A stretch of 29,437 bases of DNA from Chloroflexota bacterium (GCA_009843585.1 VYDC01000247.1:1-29437); one strand, 5' to 3'. Shown: positions 16,369 to 24,152, counted from the first letter of the stretch. Notes: generated from the sequence alone by a model not told the origin. Made by a program: numbers and translations.

Positions 16369-17808
16369 TCAGCCGATGCCGTCCGCCACGCGATAGTCGG
16401 GGGCCAGGATCTCGTAGTTGGTGGCGACCTTCAGATCCGACAGCCGGGAGAGGATGCGCGGCTCCAGGTCCCCGCCCTCGCGCGCGGCCCCTGTGCGCGG
16501 GGCCGTGCGGCGGCCCCGGCTGCGGCGCGGCTCGGCGGAGGGCTCGGAGGGGGCGGGCTCGCTGTTGCGGGTGACGACCGTCGCCATGCGGCCGAGGTAG
16601 CGGTGGTTCAAGAGCTGGTAGAGCTTCTCCTCTGCCCACGGGCTTGAGTGGTGCGCGCCCAGGTCGTCGAGCACCAGCAGCGTCACGTCCTGGAGGCGGC
16701 GGAAGATCTGGGCGGAGCTCTCGCCGGCCTCGGGCGCGTAGCCCGCGCGCAGCTCGTCGAGCAGGTCGGGCACGGTCGCGAAGCAGACGCTGTCGCCCGC
16801 GGCGATGCGGTCGTTGGCGATCGCCGCGGCGAGGTGGGTCTTGCCGCATCCGGGCCCGCCCTGCAGCACCAGCCAGCCCTCGGGTCGCTCGGCCCACTGG
16901 CGCGCGAGCCGGAAGGCCCCCTCGAGGTTGCTGCGTTGCTGGCCCCGGAGACCGTGACCCCCCGGCCGGAAACTCTCGAAGGTCATGGGGGCGAGGCGGT
17001 CGGCCGACATCCCGCCCACCGCGACGTAGCGCGGGAGCGCGGACTGCTCGAGGTCGAGCACCTGCGCGTGCTGGGGGTCGGTGAGGCGCGCCCCGATGCG
17101 GGGGTCGATCTCGGCGGGCGGGCCGACGCAGGTGAAGATCGTCGGCGCGAGCGCGTTGAAGCGGTGCGCGACCACCTGGAAGAACTTCTCGCGGGCCCAG
17201 GGCGTGCCGGCGTAGGAGTCGAGATCGTCGAGCACGAGCAGCGGGGCGCCCTGCACCTCGGCGAGGAGAGCGTCGTAGCCCAGCTCCGCATCGTCAGCGT
17301 AGGCGGCTCGCAGCCGGTCAAGCAGGTCGGCGACGGTGAGGAAGAGCGCGGGGCGCCCCTCCTCGATGGCGTGCATGGCGATCGCGGCGGCGAGATGCGT
17401 CTTGCCGCAGCCCGGCGCGCCCGTGAGCACCAGCCAGCCCTCCGGGCGCTCCGCGTAGCGTCTCGCCGCCTCGACCGCCGCCCGGTAGCGTTCACGCGCC
17501 ACCGGATCCGAGGCGCGGCCACCCTCAAGCAGCGTGCCGAAGGTGAAGCGGGCGAGAGAGCCGAGCCGCGAGTACCGCAGGAGCCGCTCCCGCCGGGCGC
17601 GCTCGTCCTCGCGCGCGGTGCACGGGCAGGGCTGCGCGCGCCCGAAGGCGGGGTGTGCGGGATCGGCGGTCACCCGCACGAAGCGCGCGCCGTCGCAGAG
17701 CGCGCAGACCGGAGTGCCGGTGTTGCCCTCCGGGTCGGCGTCAGGGCCAGGAGCGGCGGACGACTCGCCGGTACGGGTCGCCCCCAGGATCTCGCTCAGC
17801 GCCCGCAT
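16369..17808 (-). CDS. Helicase-loader-type ATPase with two tandem DnaC/DnaI-like AAA+ domains
   Basis: 479 residues; single-domain DnaC or DnaI loaders are about 245-310. An N-terminal C35-x2-C38...C61-x-C63 cluster looks like the zinc site of DnaI-type loaders. Domain 1 has Walker A GAPGCGKT (130-137) and Walker B LLVLDDLD (190-197); domain 2 has GGPGCGKT (317-324) and LLVLDDLG (377-384). The two share AERPEGWLVL and GCGKTHLAAAIA, so this is an internal duplication. Domain 1 has TCV (226-228) where sensor 1 usually has an Asn; domain 2 has TRN (413-415) and then an Arg/Pro/Ser-rich insert (416-448) before ILSRLSD. Its first 68 bases overlap the dnaD-like gene. ATG at 17808 has AGGAGG. Likely role: loading DnaB. 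Confidence 0.85.
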   Translation of the reverse strand: MRALSEILGATRTGESSAAPGPDADPEGNTGTPVCALCDGARFVRVTADPAHPAFGRAQPCPCTAREDERARRERLLRYSRLGSLARFTFGTLLEGGRASDPVARERYRAAVEAARRYAERPEGWLVLTGAPGCGKTHLAAAIAMHAIEEGRPALFLTVADLLDRLRAAYADDAELGYDALLAEVQGAPLLVLDDLDSYAGTPWAREKFFQVVAHRFNALAPTIFTCVGPPAEIDPRIGARLTDPQHAQVLDLEQSALPRYVAVGGMSADRLAPMTFESFRPGGHGLRGQQRSNLEGAFRLARQWAERPEGWLVLQGGPGCGKTHLAAAIANDRIAAGDSVCFATVPDLLDELRAGYAPEAGESSAQIFRRLQDVTLLVLDDLGAHHSSPWAEEKLYQLLNHRYLGRMATVVTRNSEPAPSEPSAEPRRSRGRRTAPRTGAAREGGDLEPRILSRLSDLKVATNYEILAPDYRVADGIG

Positions 17809-18511
17809 CGGTCCCCTCCTCTCCGCGCCCCTCGACCTCCCAGCGCCTCAGCACCGCCTCCGCGTACGCCCACGAGCGCGCGTTGTGGAGCGCCGCCAGG
17901 CGAAGGGCGTCCTCGATCCAGCCTTCCGGGTAGCGAGCCTCGGCCTCGGCCAGCGCCGCCGCCACCGCCGGGGTGATGAGCCCGATCTCGGGCTCGTAGA
18001 CCGCAACCGCGCCTGCGGGATCCGCCGGGTGCTCCGGGCCGGCGGCGACCCCGGCTCCGGCGCGCCATCCGCTCGGAGCGGGCGGGGGGGTGAGCGCGCC
18101 CGCGAGCAGGCGATCGCGCTGCCTGCGCCCGGCCGGCGAGTTCATCAGGTAAAGCAAGTCGCCGTCCGGGAGCTCCACGGCAAGCATCGAGCCGCGGTCG
18201 GCAACCCGCGAGAGCGCGGCGCCGGCGGCGCTCTCGGCCTCGCCGGGCGCGAGACGCTCGAACTGCCGGAGAAGCGGTCGCTCCCGGAGCAGCTGCGACC
18301 GCCTCACGCCGAGCACGGGTCCCGGCCGCACGGCTGCGGCCAGCGCGTAGAGCGTCGCGCGCAGCTCGCCCTCCTCCTCGATCCGGGGCAGGAGCGCAAC
18401 GAAGAGCTCGCGCGGCAGCGCCACCGCCGGCGCCCCGGCCTGGAAGCCCGGGAAGCGCGGCGTCGGCGGCGCGGCGCCCGGGGCGGCCGAGCGCGCGCGG
18501 CGCGCGTTCAC
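17741..18511 (-). CDS. DnaD-like primosome protein
   Basis: 256 residues from GTG at 18511, overlapping the dnaB stop by four bases (GTGA); GTG at 18514 is an alternative. The N-terminal half (FPGFQAGAPAVALPRELFVALLPRIEEEGELRATLYAL) looks like a winged-helix DnaD N-domain. Residues about 175-240 (YEPEIGLITPAVAAAL, YPEGWIEDALRLAALHN, YAEAVLRRWE) match the DnaD/DnaB2 domain that binds DNA and partner proteins in Firmicutes primosomes. DnaD in Bacillus helps recruit DnaB helicase and the loader at origin and restart sites. Placed between the helicase and the loader genes, the same job is likely here. The 3' end overlaps the loader by 68 bases in another frame. Confidence 0.8.
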   Translation of the reverse strand: MNARRARSAAPGAAPPTPRFPGFQAGAPAVALPRELFVALLPRIEEEGELRATLYALAAAVRPGPVLGVRRSQLLRERPLLRQFERLAPGEAESAAGAALSRVADRGSMLAVELPDGDLLYLMNSPAGRRQRDRLLAGALTPPPAPSGWRAGAGVAAGPEHPADPAGAVAVYEPEIGLITPAVAAALAEAEARYPEGWIEDALRLAALHNARSWAYAEAVLRRWEVEGRGEEGTDAGAERDPGGDPYRRVVRRSWP

Positions 18512-19944
18512 CACCCGTCGCCGCCGGAGGTCGGCTCCTCCGCCCGCAGCAGCAGGTCCTGGAAGGAGGCAGTGCTGCTGACGAAGCGCACCGACACCGA
18601 CCCCGTCGGCCCGTTGCGATGCTTCGCCACGATGACCTGGGCGATGCCCGTGGGGTGCTGGCTCCCGGGGGCCTCCGGGTGCTGGCGCTGCCACTCCTCG
18701 GGCTTGAGGTAGACGTCCTCGCGGTAGATGAACATCACGACGTCCGCGTCCTGCTCGATGGAGCCCGACTCACGGAGGTCGGAGAGCATCGGGATGTGCG
18801 GGGTGCGCTGCTCGACCGCGCGCGAGAGCTGCGCCGCCGCGATCACCGGCACCTGCAGCTCGCGCGCCATCTCCTTGAGCGACCGGGAGATCTGGCTGAT
18901 CTCGCCGGCTCGCGTGTCGGCGCGGCCGCTGCCGTGCAGCAGCTGCAGGTAGTCGACGACGATGAGGTCGAGCCCGACGTCGGCCTGCAGCCGCCGTGCC
19001 TTCGCGCGGATCCCGGGGACGGAGAGGACCGGCGAGTCGTCGATGTAGACGGCGGCGCCGCCGAGCACGCCGATGGCGTGCATGATCTGCCCCTCCTCGC
19101 GCTTCGTGTGCGTGCCGAGCCGGAGCCGGCTGGACGTCACGTCGGCCTCGGCGGAGAGCAGCCGCGCCGCGAGCTGCTCTCCGGACATCTCGAGCGAGAA
19201 GAGCGCCACCGTCGCGTGCTGCCCGACGGCGGCGTTGCGCGCGAAGTTCAGGAGGAGCGCCGACTTCCCCACGCCGGTCCGGGCGGCGAGGATGAGCAGG
19301 TCGCCGCGCTTGAAGCCGCCGAGCAGCCCGTCGAGATCCATGAAGCCGGAGCGCACGCCCTCGACGAGCTGGCCCTCAACCTCCTCGCCGGGGTCCTCCA
19401 GGAAGTGCTCGATCAGCTCACGCAGGCGGTGAAAGTCGCCCGCTGCCTCCGCCGACCGCACCCCGAGCAGGAGCGTCTCCGCCTCGGCCAGGACGCGGGA
19501 GACGTCGGGCCCCCCCTCGAAGGCCCGCTGTGCGATCTGCGAGGCGGCCTGGATCAGCCGGCGATAGAGCGCGTCGCGGGCGACGATGCGCGCGTGCGCC
19601 TCCACGCCGAGCGCCGTGAAGTGCTTCCCCTGAATCTCGGCGAGGTAGGGCTCGCCGCCCGCGGCGTCGAGGCGTCCGTCGCGCTCGAGCTCGTGCGCGA
19701 GCGTGGTTAGCGTGACGGGTTCGGAGCGCCCGCTGAGCGCCTGCGCCGCCTCGTAGCACCAGCGATTCTGCTCGCGGAAGAAGTCCTCCGGCTGCACGAT
19801 CGGGAGCACGCGGGCGAGGGCGCTGTCGTCCAGCAGGAGCGCCGCGATGACGGCCTCCTCGGCGTCGATGTCATGCGGCGGCAGCCCGCTTGAGCGGGCT
19901 TGTGCGTCCGGCCACAGAGCGGGCGGACGCCTCTCCGTGACCAC
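18508..19944 (-). CDS. dnaB: Replicative DNA helicase DnaB
   Basis: 478 residues. Hexameric 5'-3' helicase of the replication fork. The N-terminal DnaB domain (PPHDIDAEEAVIAALLLDD, about 21-40) binds primase; the RecA-like domain has Walker A ARTGVGKS (221-228), Walker B LIVVDYLQL (327-335) and the SLEMS segment (250-254). No intein. GTG at 19944 follows the rplI stop by three bases, the usual rplI-dnaB order. The end overlaps the dnaD-like gene. Because the operon starts at a promoter with a LexA-like box, dnaB may be damage-inducible here. Confidence 0.97.
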   Translation of the reverse strand: MVTERRPPALWPDAQARSSGLPPHDIDAEEAVIAALLLDDSALARVLPIVQPEDFFREQNRWCYEAAQALSGRSEPVTLTTLAHELERDGRLDAAGGEPYLAEIQGKHFTALGVEAHARIVARDALYRRLIQAASQIAQRAFEGGPDVSRVLAEAETLLLGVRSAEAAGDFHRLRELIEHFLEDPGEEVEGQLVEGVRSGFMDLDGLLGGFKRGDLLILAARTGVGKSALLLNFARNAAVGQHATVALFSLEMSGEQLAARLLSAEADVTSSRLRLGTHTKREEGQIMHAIGVLGGAAVYIDDSPVLSVPGIRAKARRLQADVGLDLIVVDYLQLLHGSGRADTRAGEISQISRSLKEMARELQVPVIAAAQLSRAVEQRTPHIPMLSDLRESGSIEQDADVVMFIYREDVYLKPEEWQRQHPEAPGSQHPTGIAQVIVAKHRNGPTGSVSVRFVSSTASFQDLLLRAEEPTSGGDGW

Positions 19945-19947
19945 GGG

Positions 19948-20580
19948 TCAGCTCGAATCGCTCTCCGCCGCCGCAGGCGCGGCGTCGTCTGAGGTCCCCG
20001 ACTCCGATACGCCGTCGGTGCTCGGCGCCTCCACGGAGGGCTCTTCCTGGTCGGCGACGGCTTCGTCCTCCTCGGCCGCCCCCGAGGCGACGTGGAGCAT
20101 CGCCTCAGCGGCGGCCTCAACGCCTTCCGGCGCCTCGGAGTCCACCACCACCACCTGCACGTCCGGCACCACGTTGCGTGAGAGCCGGAGCGGCACGGAA
20201 TACACCCCCACGCTCCGAATCACCTCGGGCAGAAGGACGCGACGGCGGTCCAGTTCCTCGCCGAGAATCTCCCCAGCCTTCTCGGCGAGGTCGGCACTGG
20301 TAACCGATCCGTACAGACGCCCCTGCTCGCCGACGCGGACGGCCATTACGAGCGCGTGCCCCCTGAGCCGGCTAGCCAGCTCCTCAGCACCCTCGTCCTG
20401 GGCCCGTTGGCGCCTCTCCTCCTCGCGGGCGAGCTCTTCGGCTCGCTCGAGAAGGGAGGCGGTCGCCGGTGCGGCCAGGCCGCGCGGCAACAGGAAGTTC
20501 CGGGCGTACCCATTGGCGACGTTCTTCACCTCGCCCATGGTGCCGGACCCCTCCACGGTCTCCAGGAAAACGACCTTCAC
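19948..20580 (-). CDS. rplI: 50S ribosomal protein L9 with acidic tail
   Basis: 210 residues from GTG at 20580 (AGAGGGTG site upstream) against about 150 usual. The N-domain (MKVVFLETVEGSGTMGEVKNV, NGYARNFLLPRGLA) and long connecting helix (residues about 40-75) are standard; the C-domain ends near residue 147 (VVVVDSEA). The last 60 residues are Glu/Ala/Ser/Asp-rich and probably disordered. This is the second ribosomal protein in the window with an encoded acidic tail (S6 is the other). L9 binds 23S rRNA near the L1 stalk and reduces frameshifting. Start of the rplI-dnaB-dnaD-loader operon. Confidence 0.95.
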   Translation of the reverse strand: MKVVFLETVEGSGTMGEVKNVANGYARNFLLPRGLAAPATASLLERAEELAREEERRQRAQDEGAEELASRLRGHALVMAVRVGEQGRLYGSVTSADLAEKAGEILGEELDRRRVLLPEVIRSVGVYSVPLRLSRNVVPDVQVVVVDSEAPEGVEAAAEAMLHVASGAAEEDEAVADQEEPSVEAPSTDGVSESGTSDDAAPAAAESDSS

Positions 20581-20835
20581 CTCGACGCACCCTCTCGGCG
20601 TATCGAAGCCGGGACGCCGCCCACGGTAAGGCGGGAGTCCGGCACCCTGCGCCCCTTTGGCGCCCTCTTGTCCACGCTCGCGTCCACAATCGGCGGGAGT
20701 GGAAACGCCCGCACCGTGCCCGGCGTGGATGTCCGGTGGAAGAGCGATCAGCGTAGCGCCGAGCCGTGGCCCGAGCAACGCGCCGCTCGCCCTGGTGCCG
20801 CACCTCCTCCGTTTCCGGGGGCAGTCGTGCAAACC
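20581..20835 (-). other. Leader between the SOS-type promoter and rplI
   Basis: About 249 bases lie between the predicted start (near 20829) and the rplI GTG. No conserved RNA motif is recognised. A GGAGGAG sequence precedes GTG at 20803, but the frame it opens runs out of phase into rplI and has shadow-like composition. Confidence 0.35.
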
Positions 20836-20864
20836 ATGCTAGAACGTGTGTTCTACACCGTCAA
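20836..20864 (-). promoter_or_regulatory. Promoter of the rplI-dnaB-dnaD-loader operon
   Basis: Minus-strand TTGACG (20864-20859) and TAGCAT (20841-20836), spacer exactly 17 bases. The -10 is identical to that of the str operon promoter. It is the only good promoter in the 454-base gap between purL and rplI. Confidence 0.75.
20840..20855. promoter_or_regulatory. LexA (SOS) box inside the promoter spacer
   Basis: TAGAACACACGTTCTA on the minus strand is a perfect 6+6 inverted repeat around four bases, with the GAAC-N4-GTTC core known for LexA of Gram-positive bacteria and reported for the Chloroflexota member Dehalococcoides. It fills the spacer between -35 and -10 and touches the -10, the ideal place for repression. 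Inference: LexA represses rplI-dnaB-dnaD-loader until DNA damage. Confidence 0.7.
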
Positions 20865-20890
20865 CCCCGTCGCCCGCGGTGACCTGCACC

Positions 20891-20985
20891 GGCCGTCGAG
20901 CGGGGGTGGCGGCGATTGTCCGATCGGAGGCGTGCGGCCGTGACAGAAGAACGGGTACAGGGGGAGGCACCCCCGCTCGACGGCC
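20891..20985. repeat. 18-bp perfect inverted repeat, 59-base spacer
   Basis: GGCCGTCGAGCGGGGGTG (20891-20908) is the exact reverse complement of 20968-20985. On the minus strand the first arm also pairs locally (GGGGG-TGCCT-CCCCC at about 20960-20974), which is incompatible with the long stem. Two exclusive folds resemble an attenuator. It lies 50 bases after the purL stop and 26 bases before the SOS-type -35. It may be the purL 3' terminator, an RNA, or a protein-binding palindrome. Confidence 0.6.
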
Positions 20986-21034
20986 TAGACTCGCTCCTCC
21001 CCGCCCTAGAGGCCCCCGACCTCGAATGCGGGAG

Positions 21035-23323
21035 CTACTCACCGAGCGCGCGCGGCAACCCCTTCTCGTAGCCGTCGCGGAGCGAGTCGCACGCGACGTC
21101 GAGCGGGCCGAGCCGCAGGCGCGGCTCCTCCTCGACGACGACCTCGCCGAGGGACACGGCCGTCACGTCGGCCTCGCGCGCGAGGGCGAGCACCGCCGCG
21201 AGGGCCTCCGCGTCCGCGACGCCCACCAGTAAGCGCGAGGGCGCCTCTCCGAAGAGCGCGGCGTCGAGCCGGGGGCCGAGATCGAGCGCGGGATCGGGCA
21301 CAAAGCCCGCCCCCGGCGCAGAGTGGCCGGTGGCGGCGAGCAGGCACTCGGCGAGCGCGACGGCGAGGCCGCCCTCGGAGAGATCGTGTGCGGCGGTGAG
21401 GAGGCCGCGCCGGTGCGCGTCGAGCACCACCCGCTGCACTGCGCGCTCGCGCGCGAGGTCCAGCTGCGGACGGCCCGCGAGGCGGGCGTGCGCCCGCGCG
21501 AGGTACTCGCTCCCGGCGAGCGTCGCCGCCTCCTGCGCGGGCGGAGCTCCGAGAAGCACCAGCAGATCGCCGGGGCCCGGGCCGATGGTGAGGTGGCGCT
21601 CGACATCGGCGAGAAGTCCGAGCATTCCGATGGTCGGCGTCGGCGGCACGCCGCCCCGCGGCGTCTCGTTGTAGAGCGAGGCGTTGCCGGAGACGACCGG
21701 CGTCCCGAGCGCACGCGCCGCCTCCGAGAGCCCGATCACCGACTGCTCGAGCTGATACGCCACCTCCGGACGCTCCGGGTTGCCGAAGTTCAGGCAGTCG
21801 GTGAGCGCGACCGGCTCGGCGCCCGTCGCGACGACGTTGCGCGCCGCCTCGGCAACGGCCATCTGCGCGCCGGTGCGCGGATCGAGCGCCACGAAGCGCG
21901 CGTTGCAGTCGGTCGCCACGGCGATCCCGGCGCGCATCCCCGGGACGCGGATCACGGCGGCGTCGCCGCCGGGAAGGACGACCGTGCCGTTGAGCACCTG
22001 ATGATCGTACTGCCGGTAGATCCAGGCCCGGCTCGCGATGTTGGGCGCGGCGAGAAGCGCGAGCAGCCACTCGCCGGCGGCCGCCGCGCCGGATGCCGCG
22101 AGGTCGGGGAGCGCCGCGAGATCCTCGGCCCACAGCCGATCCAGCTCCGCGGGGCGACGCGCCTCCGGCGGATAGAGCGGCGGATCCGTCAGCACGGAGA
22201 CGGGAATGCGCGCCTCGGCGCCACCGTCGGCGTAGACCGTCGCGCGCCCGTCCGCGGTCACCTCGCCGACGACGTCGGCGCGCAGCTCCCACCGGCGCAT
22301 CAGCGCGAGCACGTCGTCCAGGTGCTCGCGCTTCGGAATGACGAGCATCCGCTCCTGCGACTCCGAGAGCATCACCTCGTAGGCGCTCATGCCGCGCTCG
22401 CGCCGCGGGACCCGACCGACGTCGATGACGACGCCGGTCCCGGCGCGCGCGGCCGCCTCCACACTGCTGGAGGTGAGACCGGCGGCGCCGAGGTCCTGCA
22501 GGCCTTCGATCCAGTCGGCGTGCCGCTCGGCGAGTTCGACGCAAGCCTCCATCAGGAGCTTCTCCATGAAGGGATTGCCGACCTGGACCGCCGGCCGCTG
22601 TGCGCCGGCGTCCTCGTCGAGCTCGACCGAGGCGAAGGTCGCACCGTGGATCCCGTCGCGGCCGGTATCGGCGCCGACCAGGACCAGCGGGTTCCCGACG
22701 CCCCGAGCCGAGGCGGAGAGCAGCTGCTCGCGGCGGCCGACGCCGACGCACATGACGTTGACCAGCGGATTCCCGTCGTAGCCGGGGTCGAACTGCACCT
22801 CACCCCCGACGGTCGGCACGCCGACGCAGTTGCCGTAGCCGCCGACGCCCGCGACGACGCCCTGGAAGAGGTGACGGTTGCGGGCGTCGTCGAGCTCGCC
22901 GAAGCGGAGCGAGTCGAGCAGGGCGACGGGACGCATCCCCATCGCGAAGATGTCGCGGAGAATGCCGCCGACGCCGGTCGCCGCGCCCTGGTAGGGCTCC
23001 ACGGCGGAGGGGTGGTTGTGGGACTCCATCTTGAAAACCGCGACCCAGCCCTCGCCGAGATCGATGGCCCCGGCGTTCTCCTCGCCCGCACGGGTGAGAA
23101 CGCGCGGCCCCTCGGTCGGGAAGTGGTGGAAGAGCGGGCGCGAGTGTTTGTACCCGCAGTGCTCGGACCAGAGCGCGGCGGCCATCCCGAGCTCGACGGG
23201 AGAGGGGTCGCGGTCGAGCAGGCGGCAGAGCCGCTCGTACTCGCCGCGCGACATCGCGACGCGCCGGAGCGTCTCGTCGCTCACCTCGCCCGGGGCTGCG
23301 CGGCGCGGGCCGTCCTCGCTCAT
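21035..23323 (-). CDS. purL: Phosphoribosylformylglycinamidine synthase, PurL subunit (small type)
   Basis: 762 residues from ATG at 23323 with a GGGAGG site six bases upstream. It makes FGAM from FGAR in purine synthesis, using ammonia from PurQ. Length and gene split identify the small PurL type, which works as a complex with PurQ and PurS. ATP and substrate segments are visible: ALWSEHCGYKHSRP, KMESHNHPSAVEPYQGAATG, and GLQDLGAAGLTSSSVE. purQ lies 49 bases upstream in the same direction. No purS is present in the adjacent gaps. Confidence 0.97.
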   Translation of the reverse strand: MSEDGPRRAAPGEVSDETLRRVAMSRGEYERLCRLLDRDPSPVELGMAAALWSEHCGYKHSRPLFHHFPTEGPRVLTRAGEENAGAIDLGEGWVAVFKMESHNHPSAVEPYQGAATGVGGILRDIFAMGMRPVALLDSLRFGELDDARNRHLFQGVVAGVGGYGNCVGVPTVGGEVQFDPGYDGNPLVNVMCVGVGRREQLLSASARGVGNPLVLVGADTGRDGIHGATFASVELDEDAGAQRPAVQVGNPFMEKLLMEACVELAERHADWIEGLQDLGAAGLTSSSVEAAARAGTGVVIDVGRVPRRERGMSAYEVMLSESQERMLVIPKREHLDDVLALMRRWELRADVVGEVTADGRATVYADGGAEARIPVSVLTDPPLYPPEARRPAELDRLWAEDLAALPDLAASGAAAAGEWLLALLAAPNIASRAWIYRQYDHQVLNGTVVLPGGDAAVIRVPGMRAGIAVATDCNARFVALDPRTGAQMAVAEAARNVVATGAEPVALTDCLNFGNPERPEVAYQLEQSVIGLSEAARALGTPVVSGNASLYNETPRGGVPPTPTIGMLGLLADVERHLTIGPGPGDLLVLLGAPPAQEAATLAGSEYLARAHARLAGRPQLDLARERAVQRVVLDAHRRGLLTAAHDLSEGGLAVALAECLLAATGHSAPGAGFVPDPALDLGPRLDAALFGEAPSRLLVGVADAEALAAVLALAREADVTAVSLGEVVVEEEPRLRLGPLDVACDSLRDGYEKGLPRALGE

Positions 23324-23372
23324 CGGCCCTCCCGGCTCGTGGCCGGGGCTTCGGCGACGGCACCGCGCGCCC

Positions 23373-24086
23373 TCATGAGACGGCCGCACCGGTCGCGCGG
23401 CCGGTCGGGGCGGCGAGCAGCGATCGCCAGATCGCATTCCCGTCGTCGCCCCCCAGCAGCGCCTCGCAGGCGCGCTCCGGGTGGGGCATCATCCCGAGCA
23501 CGTTCCCGGCCTCGTTGAGGACGCCCGCGATGTTTCGAAGCGAGCCGTTGGGGTTTGCCTCCCGCGTCGCGCGCCCCCCGGCGTCGACGTAGCGGAAGGC
23601 GATGCGCTCCTCCGCCTCCAGCCGGTCCAGGGTTGAGCGGTCGGCGTAGTAGTTCCCCTCGCCGTGGGAGATCGGCATGCGCAGCGGGCGCTCGGGATCG
23701 AGCTCCCTGGTGAAGGACGAGCGGGCGCTGCCCGGCCGGAGGTGGACCTCCTGGCAACGGAAGAGGAGCGAGTCGTTGCACATCAGCGCGCCGGGCAGCA
23801 TCCCTGCCTCGCAGAGCACCTGGAAGCCGTTGCAGATCCCGATCACGAGGCCGCCCGCGTCGGCGTGGCGGCGCACCGCCGCCATCACAGGCGAAAACCG
23901 AGCGATCGCCCCGCAGCGGAGGTAGTCGCCGTAAGAGAAGCCACCTGGAAGCACGACCAGCTCGTCCGGCTCGATCCGTGTCTCCCGGTGCCAGAGACGG
24001 CGGGACTCAATGCCCACCGTGCCCAGGGCGTGGACGCAATCGCGGTCGCTCCACGTGCCGGGAAAGACCACGACGGCGGCTCGCAC
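23373..24086 (-). CDS. purQ: Phosphoribosylformylglycinamidine synthase, PurQ glutaminase subunit
   Basis: 237 residues from GTG at 24086 (MRAAVVVFPGTW), with GGGAG five bases upstream; GTG two codons earlier (24092) is the alternative. A class I glutamine amidotransferase that gives ammonia to PurL. The nucleophile is C85 in GICNGFQVLCEAG; the His-Glu of the triad are in MMPHPERACE near the end. GGFSYGDYLRCGAIA is the PurQ signature. First gene of a purQ-purL pair with its own promoter. Confidence 0.97.
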   Translation of the reverse strand: MRAAVVVFPGTWSDRDCVHALGTVGIESRRLWHRETRIEPDELVVLPGGFSYGDYLRCGAIARFSPVMAAVRRHADAGGLVIGICNGFQVLCEAGMLPGALMCNDSLLFRCQEVHLRPGSARSSFTRELDPERPLRMPISHGEGNYYADRSTLDRLEAEERIAFRYVDAGGRATREANPNGSLRNIAGVLNEAGNVLGMMPHPERACEALLGGDDGNAIWRSLLAAPTGRATGAAVS

Positions 24087-24146
24087 GACCACTCCCGCCC
24101 AGTGCCCCCGGCCGCCCGGAAGCGGCCATCGGGGCGGCTCGACGCG

Positions 24147-24152
24147 ATCATA
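24147..24152 (-). promoter_or_regulatory. -10 element for purQ-purL
   Basis: Minus-strand TATGAT (24152-24147), five of six matches, with no clear -35 because a hairpin fills that position. The predicted start near 24140 gives a leader of about 54 bases. No PurR box or purine riboswitch is recognised. Confidence 0.45.

Noticed and set aside
20384..20803. Minus-strand frame starting at GTG 20803 with a good GGAGGAG site, just after the SOS-type promoter
   Set aside because: Most of it overlaps rplI in another frame, and it is Arg-rich with no recognisable domain. The GGAGGAG may be chance. Ribosome profiling would settle it.
20940..21071. Small plus-strand frame of 43 codons (GTG, with GGAGG nine bases upstream) beside the LexA-type box
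   Set aside because: It overlaps one arm of the 18-bp inverted repeat and the antisense end of purL, and no plus-strand promoter is clear. Interesting only if conserved.
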